NCBI GenBank assembly: GCA_947373225.1
Contig: CANBWX010000013.1
Span: 1 to 41,879, forward strand
Length of the DNA: 41,879 nucleotides
Direction: 5' to 3'
DNA from: Flavobacteriaceae bacterium
GTDB taxonomy: Bacteria > Bacteroidota > Bacteroidia > Flavobacteriales > Flavobacteriaceae
The notes below the pieces were generated by a model that was given only the letters and a program-made list of their open reading frames with translations, was not told the origin of the DNA and did not search any database. The position numbers were made by a program, and so were the translations under genes. Positions within the stretch are counted from its first letter, which is position 1. Every line of letters starts with the position of its first letter. Below, one piece after another: positions 1 to 8,903 of the stretch.

Positions 1-127
1 CTCATCAACGCTGTAACATTTTCATAATGAATAAGTCTTATAGAATAAATTAAGAAATAATATTAACATTTTGTTGTCGCAATTGCTTTACAAAAATAAT
101 TAATATTGTTTTAAATTATTCAATAAT
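1..127. other. Non-coding left margin
   Basis: AT-rich sequence before the efflux operon with no open frame I can support. Apart from a weak promoter-like TAATATTG at 101-108, preceded by TTG at 83-85, nothing stands out. Confidence 0.4.
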
Positions 128-829
128 ATGATAGAAATTAAAGACTTACATAAATCCTATAAAGTGGGAGGTTCCGAATTACATGTGTTGAAAGGAATTA
201 ATTTCAATATCAAAGAAGGTGAATTGGTGGCAATTATGGGTTCTTCTGGTTCAGGAAAATCGACATTGCTTAATATTCTTGGAATTCTTGACGAAGCCGA
301 TTCTGGTAATTATATTTTGGATAAAATCCCCATCAAAAATCTTAACGAAACAATAGCTTCCCGATATCGAAACCAATTTTTGGGTTTTGTTTTCCAATCT
401 TTCAATTTGATTAATTATAAATCTGCCCTAGATAACGTGGCAATGCCATTGTATTATCAAGGAATTAAACGAAAAGAGCGCAACGAAATTGCGATGGCTT
501 ATCTCGAAAAAGTGGGTTTGGCTTCGCATTCGCATCACCTTCCGAACGAACTTTCTGGCGGACAAAAACAGCGGGTGGCAATCGCTAGAGCATTGGCATC
601 GAACCCAAAAGTATTATTGGCCGATGAGCCAACAGGAGCTTTAGATACCTTGACTTCCTATGAAGTAATGGAATTAATTCAAGGGATAAATGACGAAGGA
701 AAGACGATTTTAATTGTTACACACGAACCTGATATTGCTGCCATGTGCAAAAGAAATGTGGTTCTAAAAGACGGATTAATCATTGACGATAAATTAGTAG
801 AACAAGTAAGAGCGAAATCGTATGTTTAA
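128..829 (+). CDS. ABC transporter ATP-binding protein, MacB/LolD type
   Basis: This is the nucleotide-binding subunit that powers a MacB-type mechanotransmission transporter on the cytoplasmic face of the inner membrane. Visible motifs are Walker A GSSGSGKST (residues 38-46), the Q-loop near FVFQ (87-90), the signature LSGGQ (142-146), Walker B VLLADE (162-167) and the H-loop His in IVTHEPD (near 197). The length of 233 residues is normal for a stand-alone ATPase of this family. Its last 8 bases overlap the start of the first permease, so translation is probably coupled. The two permeases, two adaptors and TolC-like protein downstream indicate export rather than import. A weak promoter-like TAATATTG lies at 101-108. 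The substrate cannot be read from the sequence; macrolide, peptide or lipoprotein-related export are all possible. Confidence in the family is high. Confidence 0.95.
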   Translation: MIEIKDLHKSYKVGGSELHVLKGINFNIKEGELVAIMGSSGSGKSTLLNILGILDEADSGNYILDKIPIKNLNETIASRYRNQFLGFVFQSFNLINYKSALDNVAMPLYYQGIKRKERNEIAMAYLEKVGLASHSHHLPNELSGGQKQRVAIARALASNPKVLLADEPTGALDTLTSYEVMELIQGINDEGKTILIVTHEPDIAAMCKRNVVLKDGLIIDDKLVEQVRAKSYV

Positions 830-2069
830 TATCGAACGCTGGCAAGAAATTTTTGAGGCTATCGCCAAAAACAAAATGAGAACTTTTCTCACGGGGATTT
901 CTGTGGCTTCGGGAATATTTATTTTGGTTATTCTTCTTGGTGCCGGAAAAGGACTCGAAAACGGAATAGCAAAACAATTTCAGAATGATGCTGATGGTGT
1001 AATTTGGATTTGGGCGGGAACAACGGCCAAAGAATATAAAGGCTTAAATCCCGGAAGACATATTCAGTTACGAAACAGTGATTTTCAGCTTTCGACTCAA
1101 AAATTTGATAAGCAAATAGATAAAAAAAGTTCAAAATTTAATATTTGGAATGGTGTTGTAGTTTACGGAAAGGAAACGGGATCGTATGATTGTCAAGGCG
1201 TTTCTCCAGATCATCAGGCTATTGAGAAAGTCAGCATTGTAGAAGGAAGATTTGTAAACAGTAATGATTTGGCTGATAATGCTAAAGTTGCCGTTATTGG
1301 ACAAAAAATAAAAAAGGATTTGTTTAAAGAAAAAGACCCAATTGGGGAGCAAATTTCAATCAATAATGTGAAATTTAAAGTGGTTGGGTTTTTTACGGAT
1401 CCCGGTGGAGAGCGGGAAGAGGCCAGAGTTTATTTTCCTATAACCACTATGCAACATGTTTTTGGTGGCGGTGGTGATAAATTAAACGATATGTCTTTTA
1501 CGTTGAATAAAAAAGACACTTATGAAGAAGCTTTGGCCGAATCACTGAAATTTACTTCTGGAGTTTCGCAAATGCTAAAAAGTAAAAATGGCATTGCACC
1601 AGATGATTTGAGTGGTATTGGAATCAATAGCACTTTAGAAAATGTAAAGCAATTTTACGACTTGAATAGGTATATCCGATTGTTTTTTTGGTGGGTCGGA
1701 ATTTGTACAATCATTGCAGGAGTTGTAGGCGTTAGTAATATTATGCTAATAATCGTAAAAGAAAGAACGAAGGAAATTGGCATTAGAAAAGCACTTGGGG
1801 CTTCTCCAATTTCAATTGTTGGAATGATATTGCACGAGTCTATTTTCATCACTACAATAGCTGGTTTTATTGGGTTATTATCTAGTTTATTGCTTTTAGA
1901 ATTGGTTGGACCACAAATAAAAAGCGACTATTTCTTGAATCCCGAAGTTGATTTTCGTGTCGCCTTAACCACATTAGTTTTATTAATTTTTGCCGGAGCA
2001 TTAGCCGGTTTTTTTCCAGCATACCGAGCTGCAAGAATAAAACCCATTGTAGCACTTAGAGACGAATAA
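822..2069 (+). CDS. MacB-type ABC transporter permease (first of two)
   Basis: Inner-membrane permease with the MacB/FtsX layout: a first transmembrane helix (about residues 21-43), a large periplasmic domain (MacB_PCD type, about 45-280), then three helices forming the FtsX domain in the last 130 residues. The conserved cytoplasmic stretch VKERTKEIGIRKALGA follows the second helix and is typical of the family. The 415-residue length fits a MacB permease that lacks a fused ATPase, which is supplied by the gene just upstream. It starts inside the end of the ATPase gene and is followed after 2 bases by a second permease, so the pump is probably a heterodimer of the two. The family assignment is secure; the substrate is unknown. 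Confidence 0.94.
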   Translation: MFNIERWQEIFEAIAKNKMRTFLTGISVASGIFILVILLGAGKGLENGIAKQFQNDADGVIWIWAGTTAKEYKGLNPGRHIQLRNSDFQLSTQKFDKQIDKKSSKFNIWNGVVVYGKETGSYDCQGVSPDHQAIEKVSIVEGRFVNSNDLADNAKVAVIGQKIKKDLFKEKDPIGEQISINNVKFKVVGFFTDPGGEREEARVYFPITTMQHVFGGGGDKLNDMSFTLNKKDTYEEALAESLKFTSGVSQMLKSKNGIAPDDLSGIGINSTLENVKQFYDLNRYIRLFFWWVGICTIIAGVVGVSNIMLIIVKERTKEIGIRKALGASPISIVGMILHESIFITTIAGFIGLLSSLLLLELVGPQIKSDYFLNPEVDFRVALTTLVLLIFAGALAGFFPAYRAARIKPIVALRDE

Positions 2070-2071
2070 TT

Positions 2072-3340
2072 ATGTTTGATAGAGACAAATGGACAGAGAT
2101 TTTAGAAGCATTGACCGCAAATACATTTCGGACGATACTGACTGCTTTTGGTGTTTTCTGGGGGATTTTTATTTTGGTGATATTGCTTGCTGCAGGAAAT
2201 GGTTTGGAAAACGGTGTCAAAAAAGGGTTTTCCGGAATGGCAACAAACACCATGTTTATGTGGACACAACCCACATCAAAACCCTACAAAGGATTGCCAC
2301 AAACTAGAAAATTTAATTTTAAAAATGATGATGTTCCCGCTTTAAAAGAAAGTTTTCCTGACTTATTATATGTTTCTCCAAGAAATCAATTAGGAGGTAT
2401 TGATCAAAAAAATAATGTGATAAGAGGAACAAAAACAGCTGTTTTTAATATTTATGGAGATTATCCAGAGTATATCAAACAGGAATCCATGGATATTATT
2501 AAAGGTAGGTTTGTCAATTATCAAGATATAGAGTTGCGACGTAAAGTGGCCGTGATTGGTCAAGGTGTAATTACTGGATTGTATGAAAACGGAGAAGAAA
2601 CCATTGGTACTTACATCAAAGTTAATGGTATAAATTTTATGGTTGTTGGGGTTTATAAAACCAAAGGCAACAATAATGGCAATGCAGAACAAGCACAAAA
2701 AAATATTTTCGTCCCATTTACTACTTTTCAGCAAGCTTTCAATTTTGGAGATAAAGTGGGCTGGATGGCAATTACAGCAAATGATAATGCTTCGATTACG
2801 GATCTAAAACCAAAAATTTTAGAATTTATAAAATCCAGACATTCAATAAACCCGGATGACGAACGCGCAATTGGAAACTTTGATTTGTTTGCGGAATTCA
2901 AAAAAATATTGGGACTGTTTACCATTTTGAGATTCATCGCTTACTTTGTGGGAACCTTAGTTTTGCTTTCAGGAGTTATCGGAATTTCGAATATTATGCT
3001 CATCGTTGTAAAAGAACGAACCAAGGAAATCGGAATCCGAAGAGCGTTGGGTGCAACGCCGGGAGCTATTCGGTCACAAATATTATTAGAAGCAATTTTT
3101 TTGACAATATCCGCAGGAATGCTTGGTATTGCAGCAGCAACAGGAATTTTGATGCTAATCAATAAGGTTTTAGACGGCATGCCAAATAAAGATACTATGA
3201 TGTTTGCCAATCCAAGTGTAGACTTATCAGTCGTGTTTTTTGCCTTGATAATATTAGTAGGTTCCGGATTGTTAGCAGGTTTAATCCCAGCTCAAACCGC
3301 CATAAAAATTAAACCTGTTGACGCATTAAGAACGGAATAA
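2072..3340 (+). CDS. MacB-type ABC transporter permease (second of two)
   Basis: Paralogue of the preceding permease with the same plan: helix near residues 20-42, periplasmic MacB_PCD-like domain, and a C-terminal FtsX domain with three helices. The loop VKERTKEIGIRRALGATPG is nearly identical to that in the first permease, while the periplasmic domains differ clearly. This suggests gene duplication followed by specialisation, with the two subunits pairing around a dimer of the upstream ATPase. It begins 2 bases after the first permease stops, and a 44-base gap leads to the adaptor gene, so it lies within one operon. Homodimers cannot be excluded from sequence. Confidence 0.94.
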   Translation: MFDRDKWTEILEALTANTFRTILTAFGVFWGIFILVILLAAGNGLENGVKKGFSGMATNTMFMWTQPTSKPYKGLPQTRKFNFKNDDVPALKESFPDLLYVSPRNQLGGIDQKNNVIRGTKTAVFNIYGDYPEYIKQESMDIIKGRFVNYQDIELRRKVAVIGQGVITGLYENGEETIGTYIKVNGINFMVVGVYKTKGNNNGNAEQAQKNIFVPFTTFQQAFNFGDKVGWMAITANDNASITDLKPKILEFIKSRHSINPDDERAIGNFDLFAEFKKILGLFTILRFIAYFVGTLVLLSGVIGISNIMLIVVKERTKEIGIRRALGATPGAIRSQILLEAIFLTISAGMLGIAAATGILMLINKVLDGMPNKDTMMFANPSVDLSVVFFALIILVGSGLLAGLIPAQTAIKIKPVDALRTE

Positions 3341-3384
3341 ATCACAACAAAACATAGAATAATAATCGAATAAAAACCATCAAT

Positions 3385-4500
3385 ATGAAAAAAGGAGTAA
3401 CCATAACAATTTTAATTTTTATTGCAATAGTATTTTTTGGTGCTTTGTATTATTTGTATGCCAAGAACCAAGAATCTCCGATAGTTTTTGAAACGGATAA
3501 AGCAGAAATTAAAACAATTGTTAAAAACACTATTGCCACTGGAAATATTGTTCCAGACGAGGAAGTGCTTATTAAACCTAATATTTCAGGTATAATTGAA
3601 GCGGTTTATATTAAAGCTGGCGATAATATTAAAGCTGGGGATTTGATTGCCAAGATTAAAGTGGTTGCCAATGTTTCTAATTTAAGTAATTCGCAAAATC
3701 AGGTTCAAACCGCCAAAATCAATTTAGACAATCAAGAGAAAATATTTCAAAGACAAAAAACTTTGTTTGATAAAGGGGTTATTTCTGCCAATGATTTTGA
3801 TGCAGCACAACTTGCTATCAACCAAGCGAAACAGAATTATGCGGCTTCAAAACAAGGATTTGATATTGTAAAAACAGGAACAAGTTCAGGTTTGGGGAAT
3901 TATGCCAATACTTTAATTCGTTCTACCGTAAACGGAATGGTGCTAGATGTTCCTGTGAAAGTGGGGAATCAGGTGATTGAAAGCAATACTTTTAATGAAG
4001 GAACCACAATTGCCAGCGTTGCCGATGTGGGTCGAATGATTTTTGTGGGTAAAATTGATGAATCTGAAGTAGGGAAAATAAAAGAAAAATTACCAATAGA
4101 AATCACCGTAGGCGCTATTGAAAACAAGAAATTTGATGCCGTTCTTCAATACATTGCCCCGAAGGGAAAAACGGAAAACGGAGCAATTCAATTCGAAATT
4201 AAAGCTTCGATGCCTAATAAAGACAATACTTTTATAAGAGCGGGATTGAGTGCCAACGCATCGATTATTTTAGAAAAAGCAGAGAAAGTTTTGGCACTGA
4301 AAGAAGCATTAGTACAATTTGATCCAAAAACGCAAAAACCATTTGTTGAAGTAGAAACGGGAGTTAAAAAATTTGAAAGGAGAAATGTTGTTTTAGGGGT
4401 TAGCGACGGTATTTATGTGGAAATAAAAAGTGGCGTTAAAGCTTTGGACAAAATAAAAGTTTGGAATCAAGGTTTGAAAAAAGAAGAACCAAAACCATAA
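3385..4500 (+). CDS. Periplasmic adaptor subunit, HlyD/MacA family (first of two)
   Basis: Membrane-fusion protein expected to bridge the inner-membrane ABC permeases and the outer-membrane TolC-like channel. It has one N-terminal membrane anchor (about residues 5-26), a lipoyl/barrel-sandwich half near 55-90 (VLIKPNISGIIEAVYIKAGD), a predicted alpha-hairpin of roughly 65 residues (about 100-165), and beta-barrel and membrane-proximal domains to the end. It has 371 residues, within the usual range. It sits between the second permease and the TolC-like gene. A second, longer adaptor gene lies two genes on, so the operon encodes two different adaptors. Whether they form mixed hexamers or serve different permeases is unknown. 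Confidence 0.92.
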   Translation: MKKGVTITILIFIAIVFFGALYYLYAKNQESPIVFETDKAEIKTIVKNTIATGNIVPDEEVLIKPNISGIIEAVYIKAGDNIKAGDLIAKIKVVANVSNLSNSQNQVQTAKINLDNQEKIFQRQKTLFDKGVISANDFDAAQLAINQAKQNYAASKQGFDIVKTGTSSGLGNYANTLIRSTVNGMVLDVPVKVGNQVIESNTFNEGTTIASVADVGRMIFVGKIDESEVGKIKEKLPIEITVGAIENKKFDAVLQYIAPKGKTENGAIQFEIKASMPNKDNTFIRAGLSANASIILEKAEKVLALKEALVQFDPKTQKPFVEVETGVKKFERRNVVLGVSDGIYVEIKSGVKALDKIKVWNQGLKKEEPKP

Positions 4501-4582
4501 GTAAATTCTATAAAAAGAATTTCAGTTTTAAAAAAAATGTTAAATTTGTGTGGTATATTTGCTGCGCTTTCATTCAAATTCT

Positions 4583-5953
4583 ATGAAAAAAAATAATTAT
4601 ATTAGTTTCGTTTTTATTATTCTGTTTAGTTTGTCTATTCAAGCACAAACAAAAAAATGGACATTAGAAGAATGCGTTCGATACGCAATAGATAATAATA
4701 TTTCTATCAAACAATCCGAATTAGATACCAAATCGGCGGATATTGATAAGAAAGGAGCAATGGGAAATTTTCTTCCTTCAGTCAATGCTAATGCTTCTCA
4801 TTCATGGAATGTTGGTTTGAACCAAGACATTACAACAGGACTTTTGCGCAATCAGACTACACAATTTACATCGGCGGGAGCAAGTGTAGGTGTGGATATT
4901 TACAAAGGTTTACAAAATCAAAATACACTTCGAAAAGCTAATCTTTCGATTGTAGCCGCAAAATATCAATTGTTAAAAATGCAAGAAGATGTAGCGCTAA
5001 ATGTAGCCAACGCGTTCTTGCAGGTTCTTTTCAATAAAGAAAATCTAAAAGTGCAACAAGAACAATTAGAAATTAACAAAAAGCAGTTGGTTCGTTCGCA
5101 AGAATTGGTTTCGGCTGGTTCGGTTCCTCGTGGTGATTTGTTAGATATAAAAGCAACAGTGGCTTTGGATAACCAAAAAGTAATTGCTGCTGAAAATACG
5201 TTGCTGATTTCAAAATTAAGTTTGACTCAATTATTGCAATTGAAAGACTTTGAAAATTTTGAAGTTTCTGATGAGACTTCGGCAAAAGATGAAAACAATA
5301 TTTTAGCTCAAACACCATCTGCTATTTACGACAAAGCAAAAGAGATCAAAACGGAATTGAAAATTGCAAAAACAAATCTAGAAATTGCAGAGAAAAATTT
5401 GGCGATTGCAAAAGGAGCTTACCAACCCCATTTGACAGGTTTCTATAATTTTAATAGTCGCGTTTCTTATGCTGATGTGCCTTTCTATAATAACTCTGGA
5501 CAAATAATCGGTACGCAATCACCTCCTGCTTTTTTCAGCCAGTTTAATACCAACAAAGGACAATCTTTTGGAGCGCAATTGTCGATACCTATATTTAATG
5601 GTTTTTCGGCAAAGAATAATGTAGAGCGTTCCAAAGTAAGTTTAGAGAAATCTAAAATCGCCTTAGAACAACAAAATCTAGATTTACAACGCAATGTTTT
5701 CACTGCATTTACAGATGCAAAAGGAGCTTTGAATTCCTATGATTCGGCTATTTCAGCTCTTGAAGCTAGACAACAAGCTTATGATTATGCCAAAGAAAAA
5801 TTTGCAGTAGGAATGATGAATTCTTTCGATTTTAATCAAGCTCAAACTTTACTTTCGAATGCGCAATCGGAGGTTCTTAGAACAAAATACGATTATATCT
5901 TTAAAATAAAAATATTGGAATTCTATTTTGGAATTTCAATGTTGAAAAACTAA
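4583..5953 (+). CDS. TolC-family outer-membrane efflux protein
   Basis: Outer-membrane exit duct of the efflux system. I start it at ATG 4583, which gives a clean signal peptide (MKKNNYISFVFIILFSLSIQ then AQ) and 456 residues. An in-frame GTG at 4550 would add 11 residues but lies among promoter-like TAnnTTTG elements (4541-4548 and 4554-4561), so I reject it. The mature protein has two OEP-type repeats rich in long helices, starting with WTLEECVRYAIDNNISIKQ, the typical TolC-family opening. It lies between two adaptor genes and is probably co-transcribed with them; the promoter-like elements could add an internal start. Family and role are clear; the specific substrate is not. Confidence 0.93.
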   Translation: MKKNNYISFVFIILFSLSIQAQTKKWTLEECVRYAIDNNISIKQSELDTKSADIDKKGAMGNFLPSVNANASHSWNVGLNQDITTGLLRNQTTQFTSAGASVGVDIYKGLQNQNTLRKANLSIVAAKYQLLKMQEDVALNVANAFLQVLFNKENLKVQQEQLEINKKQLVRSQELVSAGSVPRGDLLDIKATVALDNQKVIAAENTLLISKLSLTQLLQLKDFENFEVSDETSAKDENNILAQTPSAIYDKAKEIKTELKIAKTNLEIAEKNLAIAKGAYQPHLTGFYNFNSRVSYADVPFYNNSGQIIGTQSPPAFFSQFNTNKGQSFGAQLSIPIFNGFSAKNNVERSKVSLEKSKIALEQQNLDLQRNVFTAFTDAKGALNSYDSAISALEARQQAYDYAKEKFAVGMMNSFDFNQAQTLLSNAQSEVLRTKYDYIFKIKILEFYFGISMLKN

Positions 5954-5959
5954 TTTATT

Positions 5960-7252
5960 ATGTCAAAAAAAACTATCTATTTTATAATTGGAGGAGCTGT
6001 TGCAATGATAGCTTTATTAATAGGGCTTTCTAAAGCAGGAATTATTGGAGATAAAGACAAAGGGAAATCTATTGAAATTGCCAATGTAAGCAGTACTACA
6101 ATTGTTGAAACCGTTTCGGCAACAGGAAAAATTCAACCCGAAATTCAGGTTAAAATCGCTTCAATGGTTTCTGGTGAAATTATTGAATTGCCTATAAAAG
6201 AAGGACAAGTTGTTAAGAAAGGAGATTTATTGGTAAAGATAAATCCGGATTTATATACTTCGGGATTAAATAGAACCGTTGCTAATTTAGCAGGATCAAA
6301 AGCAGGGTTAGGTCAAGCAGACGCTTCATTTAACGAATCTAAATCGAATTACGAAAGAAATAAAACTTTGTTCGAAAAAGGAATTATCTCTAAATCGGAT
6401 TGGGATAAAGCTGTTTCTACTTTTGAAGTAGCAAAAGCAGCAAAACAATCGGCTTATTTTAATGTAAAAAGTGCTACGGCAACCGTGAAGGAAGCTCAAG
6501 ATAATTTAGGAAGAACGATAATTTATGCACCAGCTGATGGAACTATTTCGGTATTGAATGTTGAATTAGGCGAGCGAGTTTTAGGAACGCAACAAATGGC
6601 AGGGACTGAAATTCTTCGTGTTGCCAACCTTAATAATATGGAAGTAGAAGTAGATGTGAATGAAAACGACATCGTGAAAATAAAAGTAGGCGATGAAGCT
6701 AAAGTGGCGGTTGATGCTTATTTAAAAAAACAATTTAAAGGTGTTGTTACCAGTATTTCTAACTCGGCAAGCACTACTTTAACAGCTGACCAGGTTACCA
6801 ATTTCAAGGTTAAAATTAGAATTCTAAAAGAATCGTATCAAGATTTATTAGAAGGGAAACCAGTAACTTATTCCCCGTTTAGACCAGGGATGACAGCAAC
6901 GGTTGATATTGCAACCAAAACCAGACCTAATGTTTTAGTTGTGCCAATTAGTTCGGTTGTAGTAAAAACGGATACCACGGCGGTTAAAGCTATTAAAATA
7001 GAAGATCCTAATAAACCTGCTGAAAAAAAAGTAACTCATAAAAGCGATAAGAAATTAGAATGTGTTTTTGTAAAAGTGGGAAATAAAGCAAAAATCCGCA
7101 TTATAAAAACTGGAATACAAGATGATACCAATATCGAAGTTCTGTCGGGTCTTAAAAAGGGTGATGTTGTTATAACAGGGCCTTATTCAACAGTTTCGAA
7201 GGATTTGAACTCGGGCGATAAAGTCACTACTGACAAAGAAGTTAAAAAATAG
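5960..7252 (+). CDS. Periplasmic adaptor subunit, HlyD/MacA family (second of two)
   Basis: Second membrane-fusion protein of the operon, 430 residues, with an N-terminal anchor (about 5-27), a lipoyl-like segment (VKIASMVSGEIIELPIKEGQ, about 70-90), a short alpha-hairpin, a barrel domain, and a C-terminal domain interrupted by a Lys-rich insert of about 25 residues (near 340-370). It starts 6 bases after the TolC-like gene stops. It resembles MacA more closely in order of domains than the first adaptor does. After its stop codon comes an 18-bp perfect inverted repeat (7275-7318), which may end the operon's transcript. Having two adaptors for one ATPase is less usual than one. Confidence 0.92.
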   Translation: MSKKTIYFIIGGAVAMIALLIGLSKAGIIGDKDKGKSIEIANVSSTTIVETVSATGKIQPEIQVKIASMVSGEIIELPIKEGQVVKKGDLLVKINPDLYTSGLNRTVANLAGSKAGLGQADASFNESKSNYERNKTLFEKGIISKSDWDKAVSTFEVAKAAKQSAYFNVKSATATVKEAQDNLGRTIIYAPADGTISVLNVELGERVLGTQQMAGTEILRVANLNNMEVEVDVNENDIVKIKVGDEAKVAVDAYLKKQFKGVVTSISNSASTTLTADQVTNFKVKIRILKESYQDLLEGKPVTYSPFRPGMTATVDIATKTRPNVLVVPISSVVVKTDTTAVKAIKIEDPNKPAEKKVTHKSDKKLECVFVKVGNKAKIRIIKTGIQDDTNIEVLSGLKKGDVVITGPYSTVSKDLNSGDKVTTDKEVKK

Positions 7253-7274
7253 TATTCAGTTATTTTAATAATAA

Positions 7275-7338
7275 GTTTAATCGTTTATGGTTTCTAGAGT
7301 AACCATAAACGATTAAACATTTAAACGATTAAACAATT
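7275..7338 (+). repeat. Octamer word array with 18-bp hairpin, abutting tsaB
   Basis: Eight consecutive 8-base units fill the end of the gap between the efflux operon and tsaB. Units at 7307, 7315, 7323 and 7331 read AAACGATT, AAACATTT, AAACGATT and AAACAATT. The first units (GTTTAATC, GTTTATGG) are the reverse complement of the middle ones, so 7275-7292 and 7301-7318 form a perfect 18-bp stem with an 8-base loop. There is no T-run directly after the stem, so it is not a textbook terminator, though it may stop or protect the efflux transcript. The array ends exactly at the tsaB TTG start codon. Confidence 0.75.
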
Positions 7339-8007
7339 TTGCCCTACATTCTCAACATTGAAACCGCTACCAAAAATTGTTCTGTTGCTCTAGCAAAAGA
7401 AGGGAAAACTATAGTTTGTAAAGAAATTGCCGAAGAAGGTTATTCGCATGCCGAACGATTGCATGTATTTATTGAAGAAATTATTAAAGAAGCTGGAATT
7501 ACTTTCCAAGATTTATCAGCAATTGCTGTGAGTCAAGGTCCAGGTTCTTATACCGGATTGCGAATTGGCGTTTCTGCGGCAAAAGGTTTATCTTTTGCCT
7601 TAGATATTCCGTTGATCGCTGTTGATACTTTACAAGTTTTAGCATCGCAAGTAAAAGTTTCTAATGGTTTCATTATTCCAATGCTTGATGCAAGAAGAAT
7701 GGAAGTGTACAGCGCTATTTTTACTACAAATTTTGAAAAGAAAAGAGCCATTCAAGCCGAAATCATCACCGAAAATTCCTTCGAAGATTTGCAGGAAACT
7801 TTATATTTCGTAGGTGATTGTACTGATAAATGTAAAACAGTATTGGTCAAGGAAAACTTCATTTTCTTGGATGAAATTAAATATCCTTCGGCAAAAGAAA
7901 TGAGTTTGCTGAGTTTTGAAAAATACCAAATAAGCGATACCGTTGATGTCGCTTATTTTGAACCTTATTATTTGAAAGACTTTATGATGACTGTTTCGAA
8001 GAAATAG
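7339..8007 (+). CDS. tsaB: tRNA threonylcarbamoyladenosine biosynthesis protein TsaB
   Basis: TsaB is the inactive-ATPase partner of TsaD in making N6-threonylcarbamoyladenosine at position 37 of ANN-decoding tRNAs, in the cytoplasm. The 222 residues show the family hallmarks: N-terminal ILNIETATKNCSVAL, the stretch YSHAERLHVFIEEI, and the ASKHA-fold signature VSQGPGSYTGLRIGVSAAKGL (about residues 64-84). The start is a TTG codon; no upstream ATG or GTG is in frame and a later start would remove the conserved first strand. The bases just before it are the end of an octamer word array and show no ribosome binding site. Its stop codon is 3 bases from the stop of the opposing mscS-like gene. Confidence 0.93.
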   Translation: MPYILNIETATKNCSVALAKEGKTIVCKEIAEEGYSHAERLHVFIEEIIKEAGITFQDLSAIAVSQGPGSYTGLRIGVSAAKGLSFALDIPLIAVDTLQVLASQVKVSNGFIIPMLDARRMEVYSAIFTTNFEKKRAIQAEIITENSFEDLQETLYFVGDCTDKCKTVLVKENFIFLDEIKYPSAKEMSLLSFEKYQISDTVDVAYFEPYYLKDFMMTVSKK

Positions 8008-8010
8008 CGA

Positions 8011-8835
8011 CTATTCATTTTTCGAAACCTCTTTTACAAAAGGCTGAATTATTATCCCGGCAGCATCAAAAGCTATTTTGCAATTTTCTAATGTATCTGA
8101 ACCAACACTGTTAAAATCACTATTATTTGCCCAAGGTCTCACTGCTATTTGAATTGAACTGTCTGTCAGATTCTTAACAGAAACTTCGGCGGCTGGTGTT
8201 TTGAGCACTTTTGGATTATTATTTAAAACTTCGGTTATAATGTCTTTAGCTTTTCTAATATCGGTGTCGTAAGAAATAGAAATCGTCAAATCTGCTCTTC
8301 TTGATCCTTGCAAGGAATAATTGGTAATTGTACCATTCGACAAGGAGCCATTCGGTACAAAAATAGTTTGATTGTTGCTGTTGATTATTTTGGTCACAAA
8401 TATTTGTATTTCGTTAACCGTTCCTAAAATACCTTGAGCCTCGATGGTATCTCCCACTTTAAAAGGTTTGAAAAGTATAATCAACATTCCCCCCGCAAAA
8501 TTAGACAATGAACCTTGGAGTGATAAACCTACGGCAAGTCCCATAGCGCCTAGAATAGCTACAAACGAAGAGGTTCCTATTCCTAATTTGTCTATGAAAG
8601 TTACAAATAGTAATACTCTTAAAACCCAAAGCAGAATATCGGCAAGAAACTTGGTCAAAGTAGGGTCTAAATCTCTTTTTACCATTATTTTTCTAATGAT
8701 TCTGTTGATAAACCGAATGGTATAAAGACCCAAAAAAAGGATTATAAATGCGGATATTAATTTTGGTGAATATTCGATTAATTCCTTTATGAAATTCTCG
8801 GCATATCTTGTAACGTAATCTGGGTTGAGTGTCAT
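8011..8835 (-). CDS. Small-conductance mechanosensitive channel, MscS family
   Basis: Inner-membrane channel that opens under membrane tension to release solutes during hypo-osmotic shock. It has 274 residues, close to E. coli MscS. Three membrane segments are visible (about 22-45, 63-82 and 89-121). The pore helix carries the Gly/Ala-rich pattern VAILGAMGLAVGLSLQGSLSN followed by FAGGMLIILFKPFKVGD, the classic MscS signature. A beta domain and a mixed alpha-beta cytoplasmic domain follow. A hairpin with a T-run (8850-8871) ends just 14 bases upstream of the start, so its transcript either reads through from the gene upstream or begins inside that hairpin. It converges on tsaB with only 3 bases between stops. 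Confidence 0.94.
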   Translation of the reverse strand: MTLNPDYVTRYAENFIKELIEYSPKLISAFIILFLGLYTIRFINRIIRKIMVKRDLDPTLTKFLADILLWVLRVLLFVTFIDKLGIGTSSFVAILGAMGLAVGLSLQGSLSNFAGGMLIILFKPFKVGDTIEAQGILGTVNEIQIFVTKIINSNNQTIFVPNGSLSNGTITNYSLQGSRRADLTISISYDTDIRKAKDIITEVLNNNPKVLKTPAAEVSVKNLTDSSIQIAVRPWANNSDFNSVGSDTLENCKIAFDAAGIIIQPFVKEVSKNE

Positions 8836-8849
8836 TTTTTATAATAAAA

Positions 8850-8871
8850 AACCTTCTCATAAGAGAAGGTT
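8850..8871 (-). terminator. Hairpin with T-run upstream of mscS
   Basis: Perfect 9-bp inverted repeat (AACCTTCTC and GAGAAGGTT) with a 4-base loop. On the minus strand it is followed by TTTTTTATT, matching a rho-independent terminator for the small gene at 8904-9248. It ends 14 bases before the mscS-like start, so it might also act on mscS: the arm GAGAAGG is purine-rich and could pair with ribosomal RNA. Confidence 0.7.
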
Positions 8872-8903
8872 AAGATTGAATTGCAAATATAGTATAAATT
8901 ATA

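Noticed and set aside
4550..4582. GTG-started N-terminal extension of the TolC-like protein
   Set aside because: It precedes a clean signal peptide and overlaps two promoter-like TAnnTTTG elements; ATG 4583 is better.
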